64,000 nt of DNA from Arabidopsis thaliana (GCF_000001735.4 NC_003070.9:17221971-17285970), one strand, 5' to 3'. Shown: positions 33,315 to 44,610, counted from the first letter of the stretch. Translations and numbers: made by a program. Notes: a model not told the origin generated them from the sequence alone.

Positions 33315-33728
33315 TGTGGATGTTGGATTTCGTATCCGGCCCAATACGCGGTTTGAGCCCAGCAGGGGACCCATCCAGGGAAAAGCCTGTTTAAGAAGAC
33401 CGTCATTTCAAATTCGATTTAGGCTTTATTCGAGTAACGGAAGAATCTCGAATTAAAGACGCTCATTAACTACTCGAGCTGGAGACTTCGTAACGTCCGA
33501 AGTAAAGGAAGCGAGATTTCCGGCGTAAGATCAGCGTAGTGATTAATTCGTTTGATTCGAAGTTCTTTGTATAAATATGTTTCATTTGCGATTGTACGGG
33601 GGACGGAGAGATACACAGAAACTATAGAGAAATAAATATACTTTTTCCGATTGATCATTGTTCGTTTAACAAGTCTTAAGATCCTCGAAGCATCCACAAA
33701 ATTCTAATTGCAGATTCCGACATCCACA
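33315..33728 (+). repeat. Gypsy 5' LTR
   Basis: 414 bp, TG...CA. It includes a TATAAATA box at ~33570 suited to driving the sense genomic RNA. It is nearly identical to 42905-43319. Confidence 0.96.
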
Positions 33729-33730
33729 AT

Positions 33731-33748
33731 TTGGCGCTAGAAGGAGGG
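33731..33748 (+). other. Gypsy primer-binding site
   Basis: TTGGCGCTAGAAGGAGGG starts two bases after the LTR. The TGGCGC start is that of tRNA-complementary sites in plant Gypsy elements. The tRNA species is not assigned. Confidence 0.7.
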
Positions 33749-33789
33749 GTTATTAAGTCTTTTACTTCAGAACAGCGATCAAAGTCACC

Positions 33790-35172
33790 ATGAGTAGCAA
33801 CGACGATCGGAGTTCCGGCGACCAAGCCTCCACCCTTGACAACATCAAGCAGTTGCTCCAGCAGCTGTCCGAGAAGACTGACCGACAACAGCTTGCCGTG
33901 ACATCTCTATCCGACAAGCTCGTGACCTTCCAAGAGCAATGCAACGGCCAATTCGCAGCGCTGGCGGCTAGTCATTCTGAAATCAGATCGGCTCACAACG
34001 CGTACGCGGAGCGAGTCGATTCACTCTCTGGAGGAACTGCGCGAACCACCGGAGCTCGAACGCGACTCAACTTTCAAGGCACCGCCAGTCCGAGCGTCCA
34101 AAATTCCCAAGAAGCGTCTGGCCAGCAGACTCCGCCGCCACCGGTTGAAGTCGGGGCGACATCGACTCAGAATCCTGTCACCTCATCTTCACCAGCAGGA
34201 CTTGCCGCAATTTCAAATGGGGGAATAGCTCGGACTCCAGCTCCACTTGATCCCGCCATCAGAATCCCAATCTCTGATTCCCGACAAGAGCCAAGCGCAG
34301 TCAGTTCGGAGCTTCAAAACCTTCAAGATCAAATTTGGGCCATGAACGCAAAAGTCCATCAAGCCACTACTTCGGCTCCCGAAGTGGAAAAGGTTATCGA
34401 AGCAACAAGGAGAACACCTTTCACCCCAAGGATCTCTAAGTTACGTATCCGCGAATTCCGAGATTTCAAGCTTCCTGTTTACAATGGAAAGGGAGATCCG
34501 AAAGAGCATTTGACTTCCTTCCAAGTCATCGCCGGACGGGTCCCCCTAGAGCCACACGAAGAGGATGCCGGGCTTTGCAAATTGTTCTCGGAAAATTTGT
34601 CCGGACCTGCTCTCACTTGGTTCACCCAGCTGGAAGAGGGCTCGATCGATAATTTTAAGCAACTATCAACTGCATTCATTAAGCAGTACGGATACTTCAT
34701 CAAGAGTGACATCACTGAAGCCCATCTTTGGAATCTTTCTCAATCCGCTGACGAACCACTTCGGACTTATATTACTGCTTTCAAAGAAATCATGGTTCAA
34801 ATACCCAGCTTGTCCGACTCAGCAGCTCAGTCCGCGCTCAAAAATGGTCTTTGGCATGAATCACGTTTCCGCGAGTCTTTGACACTAAATCGACCTGAGA
34901 CAATCCAAGATGCACTTCATCGAGCAACGAACTGGATAAATGCAGAAGAAGAACGAGCTTTTCTAGCTAAAAAATTCAGTGCTTCAAATGCTGCACCAAA
35001 AGTGTCTCAGCCCGCAACTACCAAAAAACCTGCCGAAATCAGAAAGCCTGCAGCAGGAACTTTCTCCATCGAGAAAGAGTCACCGAAATCTTCTCCTAAA
35101 GCTTCACCGTCCAAGCCGCCTTTTTCTCCTAAGGGCAAAAACGGCGCTTTTCCGAGTAACAAATGGGTCTGA
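33790..35172 (+). CDS. Gypsy Gag (retrotransposon gag domain)
   Basis: A 460-codon open frame from ATG 33790. A coiled-coil-like N-terminus (LDNIKQLLQQLSEKTDRQQL) and a Pro/Ser-rich segment precede the retrotrans_gag domain at ~215-340 (FRDFKLPVYNGKGDPKEHL, GPALTWFTQLEEGSIDNF). A basic tail is cut by TGA at 35170-35172. The same frame resumes with [19 protein letters not shown], a zinc-knuckle-like CxxH..H..C motif, so the stop falls inside Gag. The change needed, CGA to TGA, fits cytosine deamination. This is the longest intact piece of the element and packages RNA in active relatives. Confidence 0.85.
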   Translation: MSSNDDRSSGDQASTLDNIKQLLQQLSEKTDRQQLAVTSLSDKLVTFQEQCNGQFAALAASHSEIRSAHNAYAERVDSLSGGTARTTGARTRLNFQGTASPSVQNSQEASGQQTPPPPVEVGATSTQNPVTSSSPAGLAAISNGGIARTPAPLDPAIRIPISDSRQEPSAVSSELQNLQDQIWAMNAKVHQATTSAPEVEKVIEATRRTPFTPRISKLRIREFRDFKLPVYNGKGDPKEHLTSFQVIAGRVPLEPHEEDAGLCKLFSENLSGPALTWFTQLEEGSIDNFKQLSTAFIKQYGYFIKSDITEAHLWNLSQSADEPLRTYITAFKEIMVQIPSLSDSAAQSALKNGLWHESRFRESLTLNRPETIQDALHRATNWINAEEERAFLAKKFSASNAAPKVSQPATTKKPAEIRKPAAGTFSIEKESPKSSPKASPSKPPFSPKGKNGAFPSNKWV

Positions 35173-38100
35173 GACCCGAATGCATATTGCGATATTCATA
35201 AGATGAACGGTCATGCAACCAAGGATTGCAAAGCGTTGGGCAGACTGTTAGCAGCGAAGTATGCTTCGGGAAAAATTTCCGAAGTGGACATTACGGCGAT
35301 CGAATTGGCTCAGACCGCAAGCAAAGTCCCAGAATCAGAGGAAGCTTCATCTCCGAGCAAAAAGCAGAAGAGCGATCCGGCTCCCATAATTCCTAAAGGT
35401 CCGAAGAAAATGGTCAAAGTGATTATGGGAGGTTCAAAACTTTTTCGTGATTCTGTTAGCGCGATAAAACAGCATGAGAGAAAATCTGTCACCCCGGTTG
35501 CAAAGAAACCGAGAACCGGTCGGGTTGATTACCCAGAAATATCCTTTACCGAGGAAGAAACCAGCGATCTGGACAAACCGCACGATGATGCTCTGGTAAT
35601 AACTCTTGACATTGCGAATTGCGAAGTGCAGAGGATTCTTATTGACACTGGGAGCTCGGTCGATTTGATCTTTCTCGACACTTTACTACGAATGGGAATC
35701 TCCAAGAAGGATATAAAGGGAGCCCCGAGTCCACTCGTATCTTTCACCAGCGAAACTTCGATGTCTCTTGGTACTATAATACTTCCTGTTACTGCGCAAG
35801 GAATAGTCAAGATGGTTGAATTCACGGTTTTTGACCGACCTGCTGCGTACAACGTAATTCTCGGAACTCCCTGGCTGTACGAGATGAAAGCGGTACCATC
35901 TACCTACCATCAATGTGTCAAGTTTCCAACCTCTTCCGGAGTTGGACAAATCCTCGGGAGTCAGCGCACGTCTAGGATGTGCTACATGACCGGGCATAAG
36001 CTCAAAATCAAATAGCAACCACAGCTCGAGGCGTCCCCGAATCCGATCAAAAAAGTAGGCGACGACCTCGTGGAGCGGGTAGTTATAAACGATGACCATC
36101 CGGATCAGCTCGTTGGAATCGGGGCTAATCTGGGCGAAACTTTCCGAAGCAAATTAATTCTTTTCCTTAAAACGAATAAAACAACGTTCGCTTGGACAGT
36201 TGGCGAGATGACTGGAATCAGTACGGAAGTAATCTCGCACGAGCTAAATGTAGATCCAACCTTCAAACCGGTTAAACAAAAGCGCCGGAAGCTTGGTCCA
36301 GATCGTGCAGAGGCAGTAAATGTCGAAGTCACTAGGCTTCTCAAAGCTGGTTTGATACGCGAAGTCAAGTATCCTGAGTGGCTCGCTAATCCCGTGGTCG
36401 TGAAGAAAAAGAATGGCAAATGGCGTGTTTGTGTTGACTTTACTGACCTCAACAAAGCATGTCCAAAAGATTGCTTCCCACTTCCTCACATTGACCGACT
36501 TGTCGAATCCACTACAGGACACGAGATGTTGTCCTTTATGGATGCCTTTTCAGGATATAATCAAATTCTGATGAACCCGGACGATCAGGAGAAAACATCC
36601 TTCATTACGGAACGTGGAACGTATTGCTACAAAGTGATGCCCTTCGGGCTGAAGAACGCGGGTGCGACCTACCAGCGTTTGGTCAACAGAATGTTTAAGG
36701 ATCTTCTCGGCAAAACCATGGAAGTATACATCGACGATATGCTGGTGAAATCGACCTCATCTACCTAGCACTTCGGACATTTACAGCAATGTTTCGACAT
36801 TTTAAATGAGTTCGGAATGAAGTTGAATCCTTCAAAGTGTACGTTCGCAGTTCCTTCAGGGGAGTTCCTTGGGTATATTGTCACTGAACGCGGAATAAAA
36901 GCAAATCCGAGGCAGATAAACGCTTTTCTGTCAATGACTTCACCTCGTAGTATAAGGGAAGTACAAAGATTGACAGGTCGAGTGGCAGCGTTGAACAGAT
37001 ACATTTCCAGATCTACAGACAAATGCTGCGAAGAAGCATTCAAGCAGTTAAAGCATTACTTATCCGAACCCCCGGTCCTTGCAAAACCTGAGTTCGGGGA
37101 ACAGCTTTTTTTGTACATCGCTATTTCAGAGAGTGCAGTGAGCGGTGTACTAGTAAGAGTGGAGCGAAGTGACGAGCGTCCTATCTTCTACGTTAGTAAA
37201 TCTTTCTCCGACGCAGAGACAAGGTACCCTATGATGGAGAAGCTCGCGCTAGCTGTTGTCTGGCAGCCCGAAAACTTCGACCGTACTTCCAATCACATCC
37301 GATCGTCGTTCTAACGTCTTTACCTCTTCGCACCATCCTCCATAGTCCAACTCAATTTGGACGATTAGCGAAATGGGCCATCGAGCTGAGCGAGTTTGAT
37401 CTTGAGTTCCGAGCTCGAACGAGTTTAAAGTCCCAAGTTTTAGCGGATTTCCTTATTGAATTACCTTTGGCTGCACCAGAGCAGACGGATCAGACTCAAC
37501 CATGGATACTTCACGTTGATGGGGCTTCGTCAAAGCATGGGTCTGGAGTAGGGATTCGTCTGACATCTCCCACCGGTGAAGTGCTAGAACAGTCTTTCCG
37601 CCTAGCTTTCAACGCCTCTAATAATGAAGCGGAGTACGAATCACTGCTGGCTGGATTACGACTTGCCGTCGGGGTCGGAGTCAGAAACTTGCATGCCCAT
37701 TGTGACTCACAGCTCGTCGCAAATCAATACTCCGGCGAGTACGAAGCAAAGGATGCACGTATGGAAGCATACCTGAATTTAGTTAGCGAGATTTCAGGAA
37801 AATTCGAGCAGTTCGAGTTAACCAGAATCCCTCGAAAACTCGGCTGCTGACGCTTTGGCAGCTTTGGCATCTACTTCCGAAGTAACCTTAGCTCGCTTAA
37901 TTCCCGTCGAGAAAATAAGCCAACCAAGCATTCGTCTCGACAAAGTAAGTTTTGTCACCACCCGTGCCATGCGAAGAAGGCTAGATGCTCAGTCAGCAGA
38001 AAACGGTTCTCCTCAGCTCGAAGAGGATGAGGGAATTTCGGTCATAGTTCACCCCGTCGAGAACATTCCAGATAATCATGATGCGCCACTCCCTGATCAA

Positions 38101-39340
38101 CCACCTCATGATTGGGGGGCAGACTGGAGAGAGCCAATTCGGGATTACATCCTCAACGGTACGCTTCCTGCAGAAAAGTGGGCAGCTCGAAAGCTGAAAG
38201 CCACTTGCGCACGTTTCTGCGTAGCAAACGATACTCTCTACAGGCGAATCATCTCGGCTCCCGACGCTGTATGTATCTTCGGTGAACAGACCCGAACTGT
38301 AATGAAGGAAGTTCACGACGGCACCTGCGGAAATCACACCGGAGGTCGCTCTTTGGCTTTTAAAGTAAAGAAGTATGGTTACTACTGACCGACCCTGGTA
38401 GCAGACTGCGAAGCATATGCCCGTAAATGCGAACAATGTCAATAGCATGCACCACTCATCCTTCAGCCCGTAGAACTCCTCAACACAGTCTCGGCTCCCT
38501 ATCCATTTATGAAGTGGTCAATGGACATTGTCGGACCTTTACACGTGTCTACTCGGGGTGTACGCTTCCTACTCGTACTGACAGATTATTTCTCAAAGTG
38601 GGTTGAAGCCGCAGCGTACTCCAACATAACTCACGTCCAAGTTCGGAACTTCATCTGGAAAGACATAATTTGTAGGCACGACCTGCCTTATGAAATTGTC
38701 ACCGACAACGGATCTCAGTTCATTTCCGAACAATTCGAAGCGTTTTGTGAAGAGTGGCGAATCCGTCTCAGTCATTCTACACCTCGTTACCCGCAAGAAA
38801 ATAGGCAAGCCGAAGCAATGAACAAAACAATCATTTCAAACCTTAAAAAGAAGTTAAATGCCTACAAAGGAGCATGGTTTGGAGAATTGCAAAATGTTCT
38901 CTGGGCAGTTCGTACAACACCAAGAAGAGCAACCGGTGAAACTCCTTTCTCTCTGGTCTATGGAATGGAGGCGGTCATCCCTGCTGAAATCAAAGTCCCA
39001 AGTGCAAGGAGAATTCGCAATCCTCAGAACGAAGAGGCAAATAACGAAATGCTGATCGATGTCATCGATACCATTGATGAACGACGGAATCAAGCCCTAG
39101 TTCGGATGCAAAATTACCATAATGCTGTGGCACGATATTACAACTCAAACGTTCGTAATAGATCTTTCGAAGTGGGAACCCTAGTCTTACGTCGGGTTCA
39201 GCAGAACACGGCGGAAAAGGGAGCAGGCTAATTAGGGATCAGCTGGGAAGGTCCCTACAAAATCACACACGTTGTACGCAACGGAGTCTACCGCCTGATT
39301 AACATGGAGGGATAACAGTTCGCAGGGCATGGAATTCAAT
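35173..39340 (+). pseudogene. Gypsy protease-RT-RNase H-aRNase H-integrase, interrupted
   Basis: In order: aspartic protease [11 protein letters not shown] (~35640), RT with NGKWRVCVDFTDLNKACPKD (~36415), MPFGLKNAGATYQRLVN and YIDDMLV (~36730), the first RNase H region (VRVERSDERPIFYVSKSFSD, ~37150), and a second RNase H (LHVDGASSKHGSGVGI, NNEAEYESLLAGL, HCDSQLV; ~37500-37800). Integrase follows, with an HHCC finger (~38310-38440), [15 protein letters not shown] and a distal E. In-frame stops lie at 36013, 36766, 38386, 38443 and 39229, and frameshifts near 37,300 and 37,840. The second RNase H of archaeal type is known from the Tat lineage. Confidence 0.92.
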
Positions 39341-39889
39341 GCATCTAAAACGTTTTTACATTTAAAAGCATTTTCCTTATGTAAATCGAACTACGTTAGA
39401 CTTGATCCCCACCTTTGGGTACGTAGGCAGCCCGCACTTCGGGTCCAGTCTCTATAATCAATAAAATCAAACTTTCTCGTAAATCAAGTTGTGTTTGGTT
39501 TTCATATCTGAAACTGCTCCGGGTGGATCACTACGCATCCAACCCTATGCTTCAGAAATACTCGAATTAAGTTGATAACTTAAGTTCGCGGTCTTAAGTG
39601 ATATCCGTACTAACTTACAAAGCCGAGCTCCGCTTGCAATCGGATATCATCTTTTTGTCAAATTTTTATGCGATATAAGCCGAGTTTTAGCTCGCACTTC
39701 CACAGACAAATTTGGCAAGGAGAAACTTTTTTTTCAAAAAACTAAGTCTTTACGACTCCCGAATAAAGGTCAAGTAAAAAATAAGCCTCTGTGGCCAACA
39801 AAAAATTAAAAGCATTTGAGTCTTAAAAACAAACGGGGGGCCATTTCGGGCCATAACAACCCCAACAGACGATAATGTTTTGAAATTTT

Positions 39890-42300
39890 TTACTCCGCCC
39901 TTCCGGAGTCCTTCTCAACATCAACCGGGAACATGGCGGCAATTCTTGCTTCGGAGGCAGAGCCCTTGTTAGACCCTCCCTCGTCGATAACCACCACTTC
40001 GGCAGAGGGAATACTCTCCACGACTACCTCCGGTGGCGTATCGGCAAGGAGCGAAATGAGTTCAGTAGGGTCAGGATGAGGAGTCTTCGGTTCCGCAGCC
40101 TGTCTAGCAAACTTCTCCTCGTCAGCTCGGACCGATTCAAGCTCCTTTGAGAGATCAGGAATTTCTCCCTTCTCGATCTCCTCAAGCAACTCTCGGTTCG
40201 CTTTTGCCTCTGCAGCCCGAACCTTGAGGGTCTCTACCTCTTCGGATTCTTTGAAGAAATTCCCGTACTTCGAGGAGAAGTCGTGGAATTGAGCCCGCAC
40301 CTTCCTCCTCTCGTCCGTTCTCGCCGCAGCAATCAGTGCGGCTTGCTCCTCTTCCATTTTCTTCAACTTCTCTTCGCAAGCTTTGAGGTCGGCTCGAGCT
40401 TGGGTCTCTTTATCGACTGCGTCGAGATATGCATTCTTCCCGGCCTCGAGCTTTGCGGTCAGGTCGATATTGTTCACTTCAAGCTTTTGGACCTGCAGTT
40501 CGGCAGCCTTCATCCGGTTCATAACTTTGTTCGCCTTCTCCACGGCCTTGGCGTTCTCATCTTCGTTTCGCTTGAAACTCGTGGCTGCAGAAAACGGAGT
40601 TGAACTCCAGGATTAACTGCATAATAAAATGTGTTACTCAACTAAGTCATTCACGGACATAACGGATATTGATTCAGTTCGGGTTTTACCTTGCCAAGTT
40701 TCCCGGCGAAGCGAAGGTAGTTGTCCTTGTTGACCTCTTTCATTTCGTCGAAGGGAGCTATGGCAGAACCGGGTGGAACGAGGGTCCTCATTGTATCCGC
40801 AAAAGTCATCGGAGGAGCTGATAAAAATTCTAAGTCAGATCTAAGGGTGATATTCGAAAGCTGAGACAAACGATCAGTTCGTTACCCGGAAGAGGGACGT
40901 TGCGACGTTCCGATTCACGGGTTTCGGATTCCCGAGAAGACAGAACCACCAGGTTCTGGGGGGCGTCCTCCACAACTCCCTTCAACTTCGCTCCTTTTTC
41001 CTCTTGACGAGGGCGTGAGGAGCGAGGTGGGGAGTGGCTGATCTCTTCGGGCTGCTTCCGTTTCTTGTCAGCAGCCCGCTTCTCGGGATCTTTGCCAGCA
41101 GGGTCCTTAAGAGCCTTTCCGGAACCCGAAGTAGGAGTTTCAGGTTTCTTTCCAGCCGACACCGAAGTAGGAGTTTCAGGTCTCGACCCAGAGTCAGACG
41201 GTTGGTACTTTGTTTTCTCAAGGGAACGGAGTTTGCTGTCCTCGAGGGTTCCCGCCATCACGGTTCTGTCGGATTTAATCCGCGCTTTGTCTTTCTCAGC
41301 TCACTCTCTCTCAAGTCTCTTTTCTTCGCGGTACGAGGGAGGAGACATGTCGGCTTTGCTCAAAATTCTTGGACAGAAAGGGGGCGAAGACACGGCAAGA
41401 TCAGTTCGGGATCTAATTCTCCGACCTGACGCTCAGATTCTATCCGTAGTCAAGGACTCCCAACCTAGATCTTGACGACAAAAATTCGAGAAGTGAGCAG
41501 CAAAAGTATGTGAAACGGGAGGCGTGCTGACTTTAACTGTAAACAAAAACATAAAAGAAGGTGGTCAGTTCGGGTGCCATAAAGTGTTTGCATTCAGAAA
41601 TTACGACTAATTTAAGTTGTGTTTTCCTAGAGTGAATTCACTATCTACCGGTGCGAGCTGCCCACTCAGAAACAAATAAACCAGTCTTGTTTCCATAAGT
41701 GAGCTCATTCACTGGAAAGAAGAAGTATGATTTTCTCCATTGCTCATCTTTGTCTGGGAAGTCATCGAAGACTCGGAAACCTTTCCGAGGTGACAAGAAA
41801 AATGTTCCCTTTGTTCGCCCTTTCTTAACTGCGTACAACTGAAGGAGGTCATTTAATGAGAGAGCGAATCCGTCTTCTTCAGCTAGAGTAATAAGGCACA
41901 AGACGGTTCAGATAACATTCGGGCACAACTGGGGAAGTGCGATCCCGAACTCGTGCATAAGGTCGATCAGGACGTCAGGGAGGGGGAAGTAAAGACCGCA
42001 TAGCGAAAAGAAGATTTCGAATGCGCACGTGTGCCCTGGGGGAGGATTCTCAGGACAGACTGTCGGTTCGGGGGAAATGAGTTGAATTTGACGAGGAATT
42101 TGGTGGGCTCCTCTCAGCAGCGAGAGTCTGCTCGAAGTCGAGAGCGAAGTCTGGTATTTCCCGAACTTACCGTCCATTAGGAACACTTCGCGAACTACTT
42201 TCCTCGGAGGCATGACAAACACCGCGAAGTAATTTGCAAGGAGAGAAATCAGATCTGAAAGCCGTTTTTCGCGAAACTTTCTTAGGCGGCCGAAGAACAC
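39890..42300 (-). pseudogene. Antisense gene of the Tat-type element (Transposase_28-like plus coiled coil)
   Basis: Between pol and the 3' LTR, the minus strand holds coding-like segments. 42300-41641 carries the plant 'putative gypsy type transposon' domain (FEIFFSLCGLYFPLPDVLID, LYAVKKGRTKGTFFLSPRKG), broken by one TGA at 41908-41910 (NVI*TVLCL). 41261-~40893 is a Pro/Ser/Lys-rich charged linker. ~40817-40690 (PPMTFADTMRTL) and ~40584-39890 (a heptad-rich coiled coil, VQKLEVNNIDLTAKLEAG) follow. GT donors near 40,892 and 40,689 and AG acceptors near 40,818 and 40,585 suggest introns, though phases do not all agree, so the exact model is uncertain. The function of these antisense proteins is unknown. 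Confidence 0.8.
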
Positions 42301-42904
42301 TTGAAGATCTTCTTCAAGAACTCAAGAACAGAGATGGGTCTGCGCCGTGTTTAATCTATTAGTGAACCGGAGCGACGGCGAGCCTAAGAAATTGGCGACG
42401 GAATTCGACCAGAAATAGGCGTAGAGCGCCGGCGATGTTGATTGGTCTTCGGAATTCTAAACTGAAAATCTAAGAAATCGATAAGGAATCTACTCCAAGT
42501 GCTACCGGCCTAAACCTACCACGATTCTAGGTCTAAGATTCCGACTATCTATCAATTCAGGCAAAATTCGAAACGAGAATTAAACGAAAGAGAGGTTGAG
42601 AAAGAGTCGGGATTGTTACCTGAGGCGACGAGTGAGTCCGATGGCTTTTAAGAGGTCAGTCAGAAGGTGAAGGGTTCGTCGGTTTATATAAAGGAGTAAA
42701 TGAGCGGGAAAACCCAAAACCCTAGGATTACGAAGCGTCACACTCTTTCCAAGAAAATCCTCGAAAATTACGCGATTCAGTTTCCTTTTTTTACCTCGGG
42801 AGATTCTTATTCTCCCGGAATGACGTTCTATGATCTCCGGAGATGGCGCCACGAGTTGAACTTAAGTCCCCGAAGTGTTCACTTCGAGGACTTGGGAGGC
42901 AAAT

Positions 42905-43319
42905 TGTGGATGTTGGATTTCGTATCCGGCCCAATACGCGGTTTGAGCCCAGCAGGGGGCCCATCCAGGGAAAAGCCTGTTTAAGAAGACCGTCATTTCA
43001 AATTCGATTTAGGCTTTAATTCGAGTAACGGAAGAATCTCGAATTAAAGACGCTCATTAACTACTCGAGCTGGAGACTTCGTAACGTCCGAAGTAAAAGA
43101 AGCGAGATTTCCGGCGTAAGATCAGCGTAGTGATTAATTCGTTTGATTCGAAGTTCTTTGTATAAATATGTTTCATTTGCGATTGTACGGGGGACGGAGA
43201 GATACACAGAAACTATAGAAAAATAAATATACTTTTTCCGATTGATCATTGTTCGTTTAACAAGTCTTAAGATCCTCGAAGCATCCACAAAATTCTAATT
43301 GCAGATTCCGACATCCACA
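42905..43319 (+). repeat. Gypsy 3' LTR
   Basis: 415 bp, 3 substitutions and one inserted A relative to the 5' LTR. It is followed by the TTAAG duplication. Confidence 0.96.
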
Positions 43320-43324
43320 TTAAG
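43320..43324. repeat. Target-site duplication of the Gypsy element, right
   Basis: TTAAG, identical to 33310-33314. Confidence 0.95.
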
Positions 43325-43452
43325 AACCCCCACTTAATATACTATCATTGAGGTTGCCAAAAATTAAAATCTTATATAAACTCTTACCAACAAAATTTCT
43401 TTATTAAAAATTGTTAAGAACCTTGATTAATAACCCTTCATTGAGGATGGTC

Positions 43453-44075
43453 TAATTACTTTCTTCAAAAACAATTAGAAAAACACACAAACAGATGTTT
43501 CCTTGCACGCCTTAGGCTAGTCATCGAATAGTGACGTATAATAAAATAAAGGAATTAATTCAATCATTGATTAACTAACGTTGAAAGCACATAAAGATAG
43601 AATTTTCGTTAATTGTAAAGTACAAGTTTTCGGATGAAGTTCTCTACCAATATCCTCAAGATAACGTAAATAAACATGTATTGCCGTATTGGGGGATTAC
43701 GAATCCAAAGATCACATCAAACTTATAATACAAAAAACTTTGAAGTTTAAACATTACTAAAATAGGAAGAAGGCATGAATCACAAATTCTTATACAAAAT
43801 TACTAAAGAATTAATATGCATTTATATTACAACTTGAACTAAAAAACACTCGCTAGCTTCTCATGGATTGCTCTTAGCCGGTTTTGTCTCCGGACAACTA
43901 ATCAGAGTTCTTATCAAAAACAAAAACAAAAAGCTAATCAGAATCTATAAAATTCTTTGATACATAAGATAATTTATGAATGTATACATACCTATATTTT
44001 CCAGTATCTATGTGTATCTTGTATGTAAATGTAATCTTCTAATCAAACAAAACAAACTACATGTATATAAATTGA
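43453..44075. other. Intergenic downstream of RAP2.1
   Basis: AT-rich 3' flank. No feature was recognised. Confidence 0.4.
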
Positions 44076-44537
44076 CTATATATCTCCGGATTCGGGTATT
44101 TGATTCAAGTCGGGTTTTATTACCGGCGGAGTGGAGTGAGCCATCGAAGGAGCGGCAGAAGCTAGAAGAGCGTCGACTCTGGCGCCGACCTCCGCCGCTT
44201 TTTCCCTTATAAGAGCTGCGGGCATGTCAGCGGTGGTGGCGGCTGAGAGATGGTCCTCTTCTTGCAAGAGAAGATCAGGGAAGTTGAGACGTGCGGAGGG
44301 GCCACGGAGGTAGAAGACGGCCACGTCGTAGGCTCTAGCGGCGGCGATATCGGTTGTGTAAGAGCCAAGCCAAAGCCGTGAGCGTTTGTTAGGCTCACGA
44401 ATCTCAGCCACCCACTTGCCCCACTTCCTCCTCCGTATCCCTCTGTACGGCTTCCTTGTAGCCACGTGGTTAGGCACTTCTTCTTGAGGTGGCTGCCTTC
44501 TCTTTCTCATCGTAGACTCTTCTTGTTCTCTTTCCAT
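44076..44537 (-). CDS. RAP2.1: AP2/ERF transcription repressor RAP2.1 (DREB A-5)
   Basis: Single exon, 153 aa, starting at the ATG at 44537 (MEREQEES). An in-frame upstream extension exists, but 153 aa is the length I recall and the upstream residues are not conserved-looking. The AP2 domain spans residues ~30-88 ([49 protein letters not shown]), binding DRE/CRT DNA. The C-terminus [11 protein letters not shown] contains the DLNxxP EAR repression motif. RAP2.1 is known as a nuclear repressor that damps cold and drought DREB/CBF signalling. Two DRE cores sit within 180 bp upstream, fitting its reported induction by CBFs. Confidence 0.96.
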   Translation of the reverse strand: MEREQEESTMRKRRQPPQEEVPNHVATRKPYRGIRRRKWGKWVAEIREPNKRSRLWLGSYTTDIAAARAYDVAVFYLRGPSARLNFPDLLLQEEDHLSAATTADMPAALIREKAAEVGARVDALLASAAPSMAHSTPPVIKPDLNQIPESGDI

Positions 44538-44610
44538 TGATAAAAGACAAACTTTTGGGGCGCAATGGAAGTTTATTAAGTATGGTGACAATATTTAATA
44601 TAGAACTATG

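Larger units (their letters stand above)
33315..43319 (+). mobile_element. Ty3/Gypsy retrotransposon, Tat-type, 10 kb, young but defective
   Basis: LTRs of 414 bp (33315-33728) and 415 bp (42905-43319) differ by three substitutions and one 1-bp indel. They have 9-bp inverted tips TGTGGATGT/ACATCCACA, and the element is flanked by TTAAG duplications. A TTGGCGCTAGAAGG primer site follows the 5' LTR. The order gag, protease, RT, RNase H, second RNase H, integrase is Ty3/Gypsy. The extra RNase H before integrase and an antisense gene between pol and the 3' LTR are traits of the Tat/Ogre lineage. The sense coding region has six in-frame stops and two frameshifts. Confidence 0.97.
32925..43452. mobile_element. 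MITE 2 of the pair, split by the Gypsy element
   Basis: The left end GAGCATCCTCAAAGG (32925) matches, in inverse, CATTGAGGATGGTC at 43439-43452. Inverted subterminal ATTAATAAAG/CTTTATTAA blocks support pairing. Removing the 10-kb Gypsy element and one TTAAG leaves a ~520-bp MITE. MITEs 1 and 2 meet at GAGGATGAGCATCCTC, where the two ends seem to have collapsed into one palindrome. Confidence 0.6.

Noticed and set aside
33470..33697. A 75-codon minus-strand frame repeated at 43061-43288
   Set aside because: Both copies lie inside the two LTRs of the Gypsy element, so duplication reflects the LTRs, not a gene family.
41034..41475. Overlapping plus-strand frames of ~130 codons in the Gypsy element
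   Set aside because: They are shadows of the Pro/Ser/Lys-rich minus-strand antisense gene and have no domain of their own.
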